From Nocardia sp. NBC_01329 (GTDB taxonomy: Bacteria; Actinomycetota; Actinomycetes; Mycobacteriales; Mycobacteriaceae), in the NCBI RefSeq assembly GCF_035956715.1, contig NZ_CP108381.1:6232001-6296000 (forward strand): a DNA stretch of 64,000 nt, given 5' to 3'. Below the pieces are notes generated by a model. It was not told where the DNA came from and did no database searches. It saw only the letters and a list, made by a program, of their open reading frames with translations. Made by a program: the position numbers and the translations under genes. Shown here one piece after another: positions 41,254 through 49,862 of the stretch (position 1 is the stretch's first letter; each line of letters opens with the position of its first letter).

Positions 41254-41723
41254 GTACTGCCACCGAAGAAGCAGTCGTCACCACCGCCGGGGATCGCGAG
41301 ATCCGGATCGAACGGGTTTTCCACGCTGCCCCCGAGCGAGTCTGGGACGCCTACACCCGGCTCGAACAGCTCACCCAGTGGTGGGGCCGCGGTAATCGGA
41401 TCGATGTGGAGCGCTGGGAGTTCCGGGTCGGTGGGCACTGGCGTTTCGTCGAGCACGCCGACGGCCGGGCTCACGGGTTCGAGGGCCGCATCCGGGAAAT
41501 CGTGCCGCAAGAGCGGATCGTGCAGTCCTTCGAATGGGACGGTATGCCCGCACATGTGGCCATCGACGCGGCGACCTTCGAAGATCTCGGAGACGGCCGG
41601 ACCTGCGTGGTCACAGTGAGCCAGTTCCACACACCGGAGGAACGCGACGGGATGCTGCAGTCCGGTATGGCCGACGGGCTCAATGCCAGTTACCGGGCAT
41701 TGGACGCGTTGCTGGCGAAGTAG
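41250..41723 (+). CDS. SRPBCC/AHSA1-domain protein
   Basis: 157 residues of one START/AHSA1-like domain: IRIERVFHAAPERVWDAYTR, then LTQWWGRGNRIDVERWEFRV and a C-terminal helix GMADGLNASYRALDALL. These proteins bind hydrophobic ligands; the name 'activator of Hsp90' is historical. They usually follow an ArsR gene that controls them, and here only the ArsR tail remains, so regulation may be lost. Confidence 0.85.
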   Translation: MSTATEEAVVTTAGDREIRIERVFHAAPERVWDAYTRLEQLTQWWGRGNRIDVERWEFRVGGHWRFVEHADGRAHGFEGRIREIVPQERIVQSFEWDGMPAHVAIDAATFEDLGDGRTCVVTVSQFHTPEERDGMLQSGMADGLNASYRALDALLAK

Positions 41724-41810
41724 TCCGTCGTGGCGATCGCCGACCGGGCCCCGATCTCGGCGGCCCGGCCGGTGCTGTGCGAGGCGATACTCACCCGCGA
41801 CCCATTTACC

Positions 41811-42824
41811 TCAACGCTCGCTGTCCAACGCGCGCATCTGTGATTGTGCATACCGGCTACCCGCGACGCCCTCGGGCGGGACCGCGGCCTCGATAGCGGC
41901 GAGATCCGCGTCGGTGAGCGTGACGTCGAGCGCTCCGAGTGCCTCTGACCAGCGGGTACGGGTCCGCGCACCGATCACCGGGACGATATCGCCGCCGCGG
42001 CTGAGTACCCAGGCGATGGCCAGCTGGGCAGTGGACACGCCCTTGCCCCGGGCGAGCGCGGCCAGGGCATCGACCAGTTTCAGGTTGGCGGTGAGATTGT
42101 CGCCTTGGAAACGGGGAGTGTGGGGCCGGTAGTCCGACTTGCCGAACCCGGTGGTGCGACCGGGAGCCGTATCGCTCAGCAGGCCCCGGGACAGCACTCC
42201 ATAAGCGGTGATACCGATACCGAGTTCGCGACAGGCGGGCAGGATCTCGGCTTCGACCCCGCGCGAGAACAGCGAATACTCGATCTGCAGATCGGCGATC
42301 GGATGTACCGCGGCGGCCCGGCGCAGTGTTTCGGCGCCCACTTCGGAAAGCCCGATATGCCGCACATACCCCGCATCGACGAGTTCTGCGAGGGCACCGA
42401 CTGTGTCCTCGATCGGCACCGCCGGGTCCAGCCGCGCCGGGCGGTAGATATCGACGTGCTCGACCCCGAGCCGCCGCAGGCTGTAGCTCAGGAAGTTGCG
42501 CAGTGCGGCCGGGCGACTGTCGAACCCCTGCCACGTGCCGTCCGGACCGATCATCCCGCCGAACTTCACGCTGAGAATCGTTTCCTCCCGGGGCCGATCG
42601 GCGATGGCTCTGCCCACCAGCAGTTCGTTATGGCCCATCCCGTAGAAATCGCCGGTGTCGACGAGCCGGGCGCCGGAATCGAGCGCGGCGTGCACGGTGG
42701 CCGCCGACTCGGTGTCGTCGGCCGGGCCGTAAGAACCCGACATTCCCATCGCGCCGAGCCCGATACGCCCGACCGTCGGCCCGGTGCTACCCAACTGCGC
42801 GACTGCGATCTGTGTATTCGTCAT
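41811..42824 (-). CDS. Aldo/keto reductase with a changed catalytic tetrad
   Basis: 337 residues of the AKR barrel (VGRIGLGAMGMSGSYGPADD; DTGDFYGMGHNELLVGRAIA). Asp, Tyr and Lys of the tetrad are visible, but the usual His motif (LHRxD) reads DIYRPARLDP, with Ala in place of His, as in one known AKR subgroup. The phosphate-binding end GDIVPVIGARTRTRWSEALG is intact. Start ATG 42824; the frame continues upstream without family similarity. Next to it is a divergent HTH regulator. Substrate unknown. Confidence 0.88.
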   Translation of the reverse strand: MTNTQIAVAQLGSTGPTVGRIGLGAMGMSGSYGPADDTESAATVHAALDSGARLVDTGDFYGMGHNELLVGRAIADRPREETILSVKFGGMIGPDGTWQGFDSRPAALRNFLSYSLRRLGVEHVDIYRPARLDPAVPIEDTVGALAELVDAGYVRHIGLSEVGAETLRRAAAVHPIADLQIEYSLFSRGVEAEILPACRELGIGITAYGVLSRGLLSDTAPGRTTGFGKSDYRPHTPRFQGDNLTANLKLVDALAALARGKGVSTAQLAIAWVLSRGGDIVPVIGARTRTRWSEALGALDVTLTDADLAAIEAAVPPEGVAGSRYAQSQMRALDSER

Positions 42825-42925
42825 GGCATCCACGGTGGCGCAGTTCGGGCGGCCATGGCAGAGACGCTTTATCGGGGGAGCGGCGATCCCTGGCTGACCG
42901 CGCGCCGGTGCGCGACAGTGGAGGT

Positions 42926-43813
42926 ATGGATCGCAGCGAACTCGCCGATTTCCTCCGCCGCCGCCGGGAACAGCTGACCACCGAGGCGGTGGGATTGCCC
43001 CCGGGTACTCGGCGCCGCACCCCGGGCCTGCGCCGGGACGAGGTGGCGCAGCTGGCCGGAATCTCCACCGACTACTACACGCGGTTGGAGCAGGCCCGCG
43101 GTCCGCGGCCGTCCACGCAGGTGCTCGCATCCCTCACCCGCGCGCTGCGGTGCACCGGTGACGAACGCGATCACATCTATCTGCTGTGCGATCACGCTCC
43201 GCCCAGTGGGAGCCGGACGGACAAACACGTGGGCCCGGGACTGATGCACGTACTGGCGAAACTGGACGATATCCCGGCGGCCGTCATCACCGATCTCGGT
43301 GAATGCCTGGTGCAGAACCGAATGCACACCCTGCTTTTCGGCGACCAGGCCGAACGGCCGGGCTGGGAACGGTTCCATGCCTGGCGGTGGTTCACCGAAC
43401 CGGCGGTCCGGTCGATCACCCCGGCGGAGAATGTGGACCGGTTGTCCCGGCGGCAGGTGGCCGATCTGCGCGCCACCGCGGCCCGGCGACCCGGGGACCC
43501 CGACGTCGTCGAGTTCGTCGGCGCGCTCCGCTCGGCGAGTACGGAGTTCGACCGGCTGTGGAACGAACACGAAGTGGCGGTCCGGCTCTCCGACACCAAG
43601 ACCGCCGTCCATCCCGAGGTCGGCGCGATCGATGTGTTCTGCGAAACACTGCTGACGCCCAGCGCTACCCAGCGACTGCTCATCTACTGGCCGCTGCCGG
43701 GTACCGACGCCGCGGAGAAGATGGAACTGCTCCGGGTCATCGGTACCCAGCGGCTGGATTCGAACGAACCGTCCTACTCGCGGCCCGCCGACGTGAACGA
43801 CATATCCGCGTAG
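42926..43813 (+). CDS. XRE-type HTH regulator with MmyB-like ligand domain
   Basis: 295 residues. The N-terminal XRE helix-turn-helix includes RRDEVAQLAGISTDYYTRLE and the tail GPRPSTQVLASLTRAL. The C-terminal PAS-like MmyB domain, thought to bind fatty-acid-like ligands, has ITDLGECLVQNRMHTLLFGD and a conserved end (PGTDAAEKMELLRVIG). It lies between two aldo-keto reductase genes, divergent from one and overlapping the 3' end of the other by 40 bp, so it may control one or both. ATG 42926 has GGAGG close before it. Confidence 0.9.
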   Translation: MDRSELADFLRRRREQLTTEAVGLPPGTRRRTPGLRRDEVAQLAGISTDYYTRLEQARGPRPSTQVLASLTRALRCTGDERDHIYLLCDHAPPSGSRTDKHVGPGLMHVLAKLDDIPAAVITDLGECLVQNRMHTLLFGDQAERPGWERFHAWRWFTEPAVRSITPAENVDRLSRRQVADLRATAARRPGDPDVVEFVGALRSASTEFDRLWNEHEVAVRLSDTKTAVHPEVGAIDVFCETLLTPSATQRLLIYWPLPGTDAAEKMELLRVIGTQRLDSNEPSYSRPADVNDISA

Positions 43814-44790
43814 CGCGGCCCGGCTACCTGTTCGGCGATCGGCTCCAGCCGGTCCAGTTCGGCGGCGGTCAGCTTGACGGTGGTGGCGGCGGTGTTCTCC
43901 GCGAGCCTGGCCCGGCGCCGGGTGCCCGGAATGGGTACCACCGGCAACCCGTGGACCTGCGCCCGGGACTGCACCCAGGCCAGCGCGATCTGCGCGGGTG
44001 TGAGCCCGCGGGTCTCGGCGACGGCGCGCAGGGGGGCGAGGAGCGCGTCGTTGTGCGCGGCGTTGTCGCCGGTGAAACGGGGCATGTTCCGCCGGAAATC
44101 GCCCTCGGTCAGCTCGCCGGTGCTGGGCAGGGCGCCGGTGAGGAAGCCGCGACCCAGCGGCGAGTACGGGACGAAGGTGACACCCAGTTCGGCGGCGGCG
44201 GGCACGGCCGTGCGCTCGACATCCCGGGAGAACAGCGACCACTCCGACTGCACCGCCGCGATCGGGTGGACCGCGTGCGCGGCGCGCAGCTCGTCCCCGG
44301 TGACCTCGGACAGGCCGAGTGTGCGCACCTTGCCCGCCTGCACCAGTTCGGCCATCGCCCCTACGCTGTCCTCGATCGGCACCTGCGGGTCGCGCCGGTG
44401 CATGTAGTACAAGTCGATGGTGTCGATGCCGAGCCGGCGCAGGCTGGCGTCCACGGCCGCTCGGATGTACTCGGGTGAATTGTCGATACCGCGATAGTGC
44501 GGATCGTCGGCTTTGCGGACGAGCGCGAATTTGGTGGCCAGGACGATCCGGTCCCGGTTGGCGCGAACGAAATCGCTCAGGAATTCCTCGTTGTCACCTG
44601 AACCGTAGATGTCGGCGGTGTCGAACAGGGTGACGCCGAGTTCGAGGGCGTGATCCAGGGTCGCACGGGATTCCGCGCGATCGGTGGGGCCGTAGAACTC
44701 GCTCATCCCCATGCAGCCCAGCCCCTGGACGCCGACCCGGATCCCGTCGGTGCCCAATGCGGTGGTCGGCAGTATTGCGTACTCGGTCAT
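43774..44790 (-). CDS. Aldo/keto reductase
   Basis: 338 residues. Tetrad residues are visible in TLFDTADIYGSGDNEEFLSD (Asp, Tyr), IVLATKFALV (Lys) and DLYYMHRRDPQVPIEDSVG (His). The cofactor-phosphate region is VVPIPGTRRRARLAENTAAT. It starts at ATG 44790, 16 bp after a MerR-type gene on the same strand, which suggests a MerR-AKR operon, a common pairing in actinobacteria. Confidence 0.92.
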   Translation of the reverse strand: MTEYAILPTTALGTDGIRVGVQGLGCMGMSEFYGPTDRAESRATLDHALELGVTLFDTADIYGSGDNEEFLSDFVRANRDRIVLATKFALVRKADDPHYRGIDNSPEYIRAAVDASLRRLGIDTIDLYYMHRRDPQVPIEDSVGAMAELVQAGKVRTLGLSEVTGDELRAAHAVHPIAAVQSEWSLFSRDVERTAVPAAAELGVTFVPYSPLGRGFLTGALPSTGELTEGDFRRNMPRFTGDNAAHNDALLAPLRAVAETRGLTPAQIALAWVQSRAQVHGLPVVPIPGTRRRARLAENTAATTVKLTAAELDRLEPIAEQVAGPRYADMSFTSAGRE

Positions 44791-44806
44791 GGTCTCGGCT
44801 GTCCCT

Positions 44807-45253
44807 TCACGAAGCTGCGTTATCGGTGGACCCGGCGACCTCACTCGGAGTGTGCTGTTCGTAGATCGAGATCTTGTGATCCAGCACCGCCACGGTCTGC
44901 TCCAGTTCGGCGATACGTTCGAGGACATCGGCGCGGGTCTTTCGGAACATCGCGAGCCGTTCGGGAATGGTGCTCGAGCCGGCGCGGACCAATTCGGCGT
45001 ACCTGATCATGTCCGCAACCGTCATCCCGGTGGTGCGCAATCTGGTGATCAAGGTCAGCCAGTCGAGGTCGCGGTCGCTGAACCGCCGCTTACCGGTGTG
45101 GTCGCGGCCGATATGGGCGAGCAGGCCGATGCGCTCGTACCAGCGCAAGGTGTCCTGGCTCAGCCCGCAGTGCCGGGCGGCGGCCCCGATCGAATGCCGG
45201 GGGAGCTCCCGTGCCGGGTCGGTGACGTCCAGCCTGGGTCCGGTAACGCTCAC
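44807..45253 (-). CDS. MerR family transcriptional regulator
   Basis: 148 residues. The winged helix-turn-helix (SIGAAARHCGLSQDTLRWYE and RRFSDRDLDWLTLITRLRTT) is followed by a long dimerisation coiled coil (VLERIAELEQTVAVLDHKIS). No cysteine cluster for metal sensing is present, so it is of the YhdM/AdhR-like aldehyde or redox type at most. It leads the aldo-keto reductase gene and probably activates it. Confidence 0.9.
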   Translation of the reverse strand: MSVTGPRLDVTDPARELPRHSIGAAARHCGLSQDTLRWYERIGLLAHIGRDHTGKRRFSDRDLDWLTLITRLRTTGMTVADMIRYAELVRAGSSTIPERLAMFRKTRADVLERIAELEQTVAVLDHKISIYEQHTPSEVAGSTDNAAS

Positions 45254-45378
45254 GGGACTACCTCTCTTGCCTGAAGTTGCTGCGCCACAATAATTTACAA
45301 ATGGCGCCCGTTGTCCTCTCGTCGAACGAGGACAACGTTATCCACCTGGAGTGGACTCCAAGCAAGCGCGGATCCGGA

Positions 45379-46362
45379 TCAATCGCCGTGCGGTCGCCGG
45401 GCCCGGGGTTTCAAATGGCCGCCGGGCATCGGCGGCGCCGGAATGCGCTGGTCGGGAGTATGGCCGGCGATATCGCCGAAGCGTTCGATATCGTGCGACT
45501 CCCAATCCGCGCGGGCCGCCACGATCTCGGCATGGTCCCGGGCGACGAAGTTCCACCACATCACCAGTTCCTCCGCGAGCGGCTCCCCGCCGATCAAGGC
45601 GAACCGGCCCCCGGAGTCGCTGGACAACTCGAGATCGTCGCGGTCGGTACCCAGATACAGCAGCGGACCGGGCGTCAGCTCGGTCCCGGCTGCGGTCACC
45701 GTACCCTCCACCACCAGAAGTGCGTATTCGAACCCCGGGTCCAACGGCACAGTCGCCGCCGTCGCGGGCTCGATCTCGATATCGGCCCCTACCAGCGGGG
45801 TGTAGATGATCGCCGGTGAGGTGACCCCGGCCAGCGAGCCCAGCAGTACGACCGCCCGCAAGCCCGGGGCAGTGTGAACGGGCAGCTCCCGATGTTGTTC
45901 GAAATGCGGCGCGATATCGCGATGACCGTCGGGCAGCGCGATCCACAACTGCAACCCACGCCCGGCGGGGGCATCGGGAACCGTGTACTCCGAATGGGCG
46001 ATACCGCGGCCGGAGGTCATGAGGTTGAGCTGGCCGGGTTCGATCCGCACATCCGAACGCACCGAATCCCGGTGCCGGATCATCCCCTCGAACGGCCAGG
46101 TGACGGTTTGCAGACCGATATGCGGATGTGGGTCGATATCGGGCGGTGCGCCGGTGACAGTGACCGTGGGCACGCCGAAATAATCCAGAAAGCACCAGGC
46201 TCCGACGGTCGGCAGATCCCGCTGCGGCAGAGTGCGCTCCACATAGGTTCCGCGCACTCCGCCCAATGGAACCTCACGTGCCGGATACAGCCGGGCTACC
46301 GGCCCCGGCCCGCTACCCGGCTCGCACAGGGTCTCGGCCGGATACGGATCGAGATCACTCAC
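45379..46362 (-). CDS. Pirin family protein
   Basis: 327 residues, a bicupin. The N-terminal cupin holds the metal site (DPHPHIGLQTVTWPFEGMI then HRDS) and the typical LNLMTSGRGIAHSEYT. The C-terminal half has VMWWNFVARDHAEIVAARAD, diagnostic of pirins. Some pirins are quercetinases, others regulators; role here unknown. GTG 46362 overlaps the stop of the small acetyltransferase gene, indicating one transcript. Confidence 0.9.
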   Translation of the reverse strand: MSDLDPYPAETLCEPGSGPGPVARLYPAREVPLGGVRGTYVERTLPQRDLPTVGAWCFLDYFGVPTVTVTGAPPDIDPHPHIGLQTVTWPFEGMIRHRDSVRSDVRIEPGQLNLMTSGRGIAHSEYTVPDAPAGRGLQLWIALPDGHRDIAPHFEQHRELPVHTAPGLRAVVLLGSLAGVTSPAIIYTPLVGADIEIEPATAATVPLDPGFEYALLVVEGTVTAAGTELTPGPLLYLGTDRDDLELSSDSGGRFALIGGEPLAEELVMWWNFVARDHAEIVAARADWESHDIERFGDIAGHTPDQRIPAPPMPGGHLKPRARRPHGD

Positions 46363-46660
46363 CGCCGCCGACCACGTGCTCGCTGTACTGCGGGTGTTTA
46401 TCCAGGTAACCGCGGATGAACGCGCATTCGGGCCGGATCTTGCGCCCCCGCTCCACCGTATCGGTGATCGCGAACCCGGCAAGCCGACTACCCAAACCCT
46501 TGCCGCCGAACTCGGGGCCGATCTCGGTATGGGTGAAAACGGTTTCCCCACCCTGCTCGGTGTACTCCGCGAATCCGGCGAGTTCAGCGCCGTACCACAC
46601 CTCGTAACGGTTCTCGTCGGGGTTGCGCAGCACCTTGCTCTGTTCGGTCGCTTCGGTCAT
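46355..46660 (-). CDS. Small GNAT-like N-acetyltransferase
   Basis: 101 residues of the short Gcn5-like (YidJ/GNAT-2) type. The acetyl-CoA loop region is TEIGPEFGGKGLGSRLAGFA, and the end ECAFIRGYLDKHPQYSEHVV is the family signature. The protein lacks the N-terminal half of larger GNAT enzymes, as its family does. It precedes and overlaps pirin by 8 bp. Acceptor unknown. Confidence 0.88.
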   Translation of the reverse strand: MTEATEQSKVLRNPDENRYEVWYGAELAGFAEYTEQGGETVFTHTEIGPEFGGKGLGSRLAGFAITDTVERGRKIRPECAFIRGYLDKHPQYSEHVVGGGE

Positions 46661-46838
46661 CTCCGCAGCTCCTCTCCGCATCCGGATACCTCCACACGAC
46701 GCCACGGCCGGTGGCCGTGCCGCCGAGCGCCAGCGTACTCAGACTGCGGTGGCACGGCCGCCGTGCCGGGCCGACGGGGCCAACGGCCGGAACCCGCGCG
46801 TACCGGCGTATCCGGTATCCGGCACGTAACCTGGGGAC

Positions 46839-47039
46839 ATGGCCAAGGAAATCGACCGGGTCCGGGCGCGTTCGGCGTGGGCAACGGTCAAGGAAAGCCC
46901 GGTGATCACCGCCATCGCGGTGGCACCGGCCGTGGTGGTGTTCGGTCTGGTCTGGTGGCTTATCGGCGGCTGGGCGGCTTTCCTGCTGCTCGTCGTACTC
47001 GGTGCCGGGGCGGTGTTCGGCGGCAAACTGCTGCGCTGA
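46839..47039 (+). CDS. Small membrane protein (66 residues)
   Basis: A short protein with a basic N-terminus (MAKEIDRVRARSAWATVKES) and two hydrophobic helices (ITAIAVAPAVVVFGLVWWLI and WAAFLLLVVLGAGAVFGGKL). Coding is supported by ATG with a plausible ribosome site and by the amphipathic-then-hydrophobic layout. Function unknown. Confidence 0.6.
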   Translation: MAKEIDRVRARSAWATVKESPVITAIAVAPAVVVFGLVWWLIGGWAAFLLLVVLGAGAVFGGKLLR

Positions 47040-47042
47040 GCG

Positions 47043-47534
47043 TCAGCGCGGGACGTGGAAGGTCACCAGATCTCCCGATGCCGGGCCCACCTCGTCCCAC
47101 CCGCCGGTGAAGCGCAGCACCGCCAGAGCGGATGTCGGAAATTTGCGGCTCAGCCGCAGGGCGTCATCGGTGTCGTGCACAGCCGCCAGGTCCCAGGCCG
47201 CCCATGGCATTCCCGGGACGTGGCCGAGCACCAGCAGGGTCGAGACCGCGGGATCGGTGCGGCCCACGAGTTCGACCAGATACTCGGCGCCGGCCTCGTA
47301 GATTCCGGACTCGAACCGCACCGGTGCGTCGATACCGGTGGCGGTGAGCGTTTCCCGGGTGCGGGTCGCGGTGGAACAGCGGACCGCGTCGATCGGCGGC
47401 TGGGTCGACCGCAGCCAGTCGCCGGCCAGGGCGGCTTCCCGTCGCCCGCGCGGGGCCAGCGGGCGTTCATGGTCCTCGACCCCGGCCGGATATGCCGATT
47501 TCCCGTGCCGCATCAAGATCAGAGTCCGAGCCAT
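47043..47534 (-). CDS. SixA-type phosphohistidine phosphatase
   Basis: 163 residues of the histidine phosphatase superfamily. The catalytic RHG motif is at the N-terminus (TLILMRHGKSAYPAGVEDHE) and the second His is in LLVLGHVPGMPWAAWDL. The short length and GVEDHERPLAPRG are SixA-like; SixA removes phosphate from phosphohistidine in relay proteins. ATG 47534 was chosen over an open frame extending to 47708. It is divergent from fprB. Confidence 0.88.
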   Translation of the reverse strand: MARTLILMRHGKSAYPAGVEDHERPLAPRGRREAALAGDWLRSTQPPIDAVRCSTATRTRETLTATGIDAPVRFESGIYEAGAEYLVELVGRTDPAVSTLLVLGHVPGMPWAAWDLAAVHDTDDALRLSRKFPTSALAVLRFTGGWDEVGPASGDLVTFHVPR

Positions 47535-47710
47535 GGCACCACCGTAGGCACCCTCCGTGCGGAGATCCACAACACACTCGAGGCAAACTGAAAGCGGCGT
47601 CACAATGGAGGGTAGGCCGGCGACCCCGGTCCACGCACAGTCGTCACGCCTTGCCACCCGCGACCCGGACGGCACCAGCCCGCACATAAGTCTCGAGGAT
47701 CTGTACAAAT

Positions 47711-49387
47711 ATGGCCTACGTAATCACACAGCGTTGCTGTAACGACGCGAGCTGCGTTTCCGAGTGCCCGGTCGACTGCATCCGCCCGACTCCGGACCAG
47801 CCGGAATTCGCGACGACCGAAATGCTCTACATCGACCCCGACACCTGTATCGACTGTGGCGCCTGTGTCGACGCGTGCCCGGTGGAGGCCATCTACTCCG
47901 AGGACGATCTGCCCGCGTCGCTGGCCCGGTTCCGGGAGATCAACGCGGCCTGGTTCGAACGCCATCCGCTGGAATCGAACCTGGATCCCATCTCGACCCC
48001 GGTGCGGCCACCCAAGGAACTGGGCACGCTGCGGGTCGCGATCGTCGGTGCCGGACCGGCGGCTGCCTACGCGGCCGACGAACTACTGCGGCGCTGCGAC
48101 GTCCAGGTGGAGATGTTCGACCGCCTGCCCACGCCGTGGGGCCTGGTCCGCGCGGGCGTAGCCCCCGACCATCCGGGCACCAAAACGGTCGCGGGCATGT
48201 TCGAATCGGCATTCCGCCGCGACACCCTGCAGTACTACCTGAACGTCGAGGTCGGTAAACACATCACCCACGAGGAACTGCTGGCGCATCATCACGCTGT
48301 CCTCTACGCGGTGGGCGCCTCCTCGGACCGCCGGATGGGCATCCCGGGTGAGGAGCTGCCCGGCAGCCATTCCGCGACCGAGTTCGTGGCCTGGTACAAC
48401 GGGCATCCCGACTACGCGGACCGTGCCTTCGACCTCTCCGGTGAGCGGGCCGTCATCGTCGGCAACGGTAACGTCGCGCTGGACGTCGCCCGGGTGCTGA
48501 CCGTGGACCCCGACGAACTCGCGAAAACCGATATCGCCGATCATGCGCTCGCCGCGTTGCGCACCAGCAATATCCGCGAAGTCGTGGTGCTGGGCCGGCG
48601 CGGACCGCTACAGGCGGCCTACACCTCGCCGGAATTCCTGGCACTGGCGCATCTGTCCGGGGTCGATATCGTGCTCGACCCGGCCGAACTGGAACTCGAT
48701 CCGGCCTCGCGGGCGCTGCTCGACCACCCGGATGTCGAACCCTCGTTGACGCTGAAATACGCGCTCGCCGAGGAATTCGCCGCGAAGCCGGCCGCCGAAG
48801 GCAACAAGCGGATCGTGTTCAAATTCTTGGCCGCCCCGGTCGCGGTCACCGGTACCGACAAGGTCGAAGGACTGGAATTCGCCCGCAACGAGCTGGTGGA
48901 AGAGGACGGCATCCTCAACGCCCGCCCCACCAGCGAAATCGATAGCCTGTCGGCTTCGCTCGTCCTTCGGTCGATCGGCTACCGCGGACAGCCGGTTCCG
49001 GATCTGCCGTTCGACGACAGGCGCGCGGTCGTTCCAAACGAACACGGCCGCGTCACGGCCCCGGACGGTCGACCACTGACCGGCGTCTATGTGAGCGGCT
49101 GGATCAAACGCGGCCCACGCGGGGTCATCGGTTCGAACCGGGTCGACTCGGAGGAAACCGTGGAGGGACTGATCGCCGATTTCATCGCCGGCAGACTGGC
49201 CGCACCCACGGCCGACCGGGACGCACTGCGCGCCCTGGTCCGGGAACGCCAGCCGGACCTGGTGGATCGGGTCGGCTGGAAGGCCATCGACCAGGCAGAA
49301 CGGGGAGCCGGTAAGGACGCGGGGCGGCCCCGGGTCAAGTTCACCACCCTCGCGGACCTCCTGCAGGCGGCCAAGGGCGGTAGCTGA
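47711..49387 (+). CDS. fprB: Ferredoxin-fused NADPH:ferredoxin reductase
   Basis: 558 residues. The N-terminal ferredoxin domain (about residues 1-75) has two Cys clusters, CCNDASCVSECPVDC and CIDCGACVDACPVEAI. An adrenodoxin-reductase-type flavoprotein follows, with FAD motif VAIVGAGPAAAYAADELLRR, NADPH motif VIVGNGNVALDVARVL and the C-terminal FAD motif VSGWIKRGPRGVIGSNR. It passes electrons from NADPH to ferredoxins that serve P450s or other enzymes. FprB of M. tuberculosis has the same architecture. A hairpin follows. Confidence 0.93.
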   Translation: MAYVITQRCCNDASCVSECPVDCIRPTPDQPEFATTEMLYIDPDTCIDCGACVDACPVEAIYSEDDLPASLARFREINAAWFERHPLESNLDPISTPVRPPKELGTLRVAIVGAGPAAAYAADELLRRCDVQVEMFDRLPTPWGLVRAGVAPDHPGTKTVAGMFESAFRRDTLQYYLNVEVGKHITHEELLAHHHAVLYAVGASSDRRMGIPGEELPGSHSATEFVAWYNGHPDYADRAFDLSGERAVIVGNGNVALDVARVLTVDPDELAKTDIADHALAALRTSNIREVVVLGRRGPLQAAYTSPEFLALAHLSGVDIVLDPAELELDPASRALLDHPDVEPSLTLKYALAEEFAAKPAAEGNKRIVFKFLAAPVAVTGTDKVEGLEFARNELVEEDGILNARPTSEIDSLSASLVLRSIGYRGQPVPDLPFDDRRAVVPNEHGRVTAPDGRPLTGVYVSGWIKRGPRGVIGSNRVDSEETVEGLIADFIAGRLAAPTADRDALRALVRERQPDLVDRVGWKAIDQAERGAGKDAGRPRVKFTTLADLLQAAKGGS

Positions 49388-49428
49388 GGTCGAACGCACG
49401 GACTGCCGCCGAGCCGTGCAGCCGACGT

Positions 49429-49462
49429 GGTCCGTGCCCCGGAACGATCCGGGACACGGACC
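49429..49462 (+). terminator. Terminator-like hairpin after fprB
   Basis: GGTCCGTGCCCCGGA pairs with TCCGGGACACGGACC (one mismatch) around ACGA, 41 bp after the stop. No T-tract. Confidence 0.6.
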
Positions 49463-49523
49463 CACCACCGGGCCATCGAATGCCGAAGCAACCCAGTGAG
49501 TCGAGTTTTACGAGACACCCAAA

Positions 49524-49681
49524 GGGTTGAGGCCGTCTCGCCGTTCAGGCCTCGAAGCGCATGCGACGTGCGGTCGGCCATCCGATGGACCGACCGTTGA
49601 GCACCTTCGGCCGAGGTGAACCCACCCAGGCCAGGGTGCGAGTCTCGAGGCTTGAACGGCGAGACTTCAGGGCCTCAACCC
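49524..49681. repeat. Long inverted repeat in the fprB-thioesterase gap
   Basis: Arms at 49524-49555 and 49645-49681 are near-exact inverted copies (GGGTTGAGGCC, then GTCTCGCCGTTCA and GCCTCGA); the right arm carries five extra bases. The 89 bp between have no gene. Directly after, GTGCGAGTTCA occurs twice (49746, 49779 region). The pattern suggests a non-autonomous element or a large regulatory hairpin. The whole 49388-49862 gap has no supportable gene. Confidence 0.6.
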
Positions 49682-49862
49682 CCGCGCGCGCCAGCGCGCC
49701 AAAAACACAGCACGTTCGCGAGCGAGCCCACTTCTCGCCTTTGCGTGCGAGTTCAGGCCCTCGCTTTCGCGTGCGAGTTCACGCGCTCTCGCCTTCGCGA
49801 CAAGCTCGACCCGCACCCCCGCTACCCGTCGAAGAGCCGGTCCCAAGGTCTGGCTCTCCGGC

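Noticed and set aside
42869..44242. 457-codon frame antisense to the XRE regulator and extending into the aldo-keto reductase region
   Set aside because: The opposite-strand XRE protein has clear domains; this frame has none and also conflicts with the reductase reading frame.
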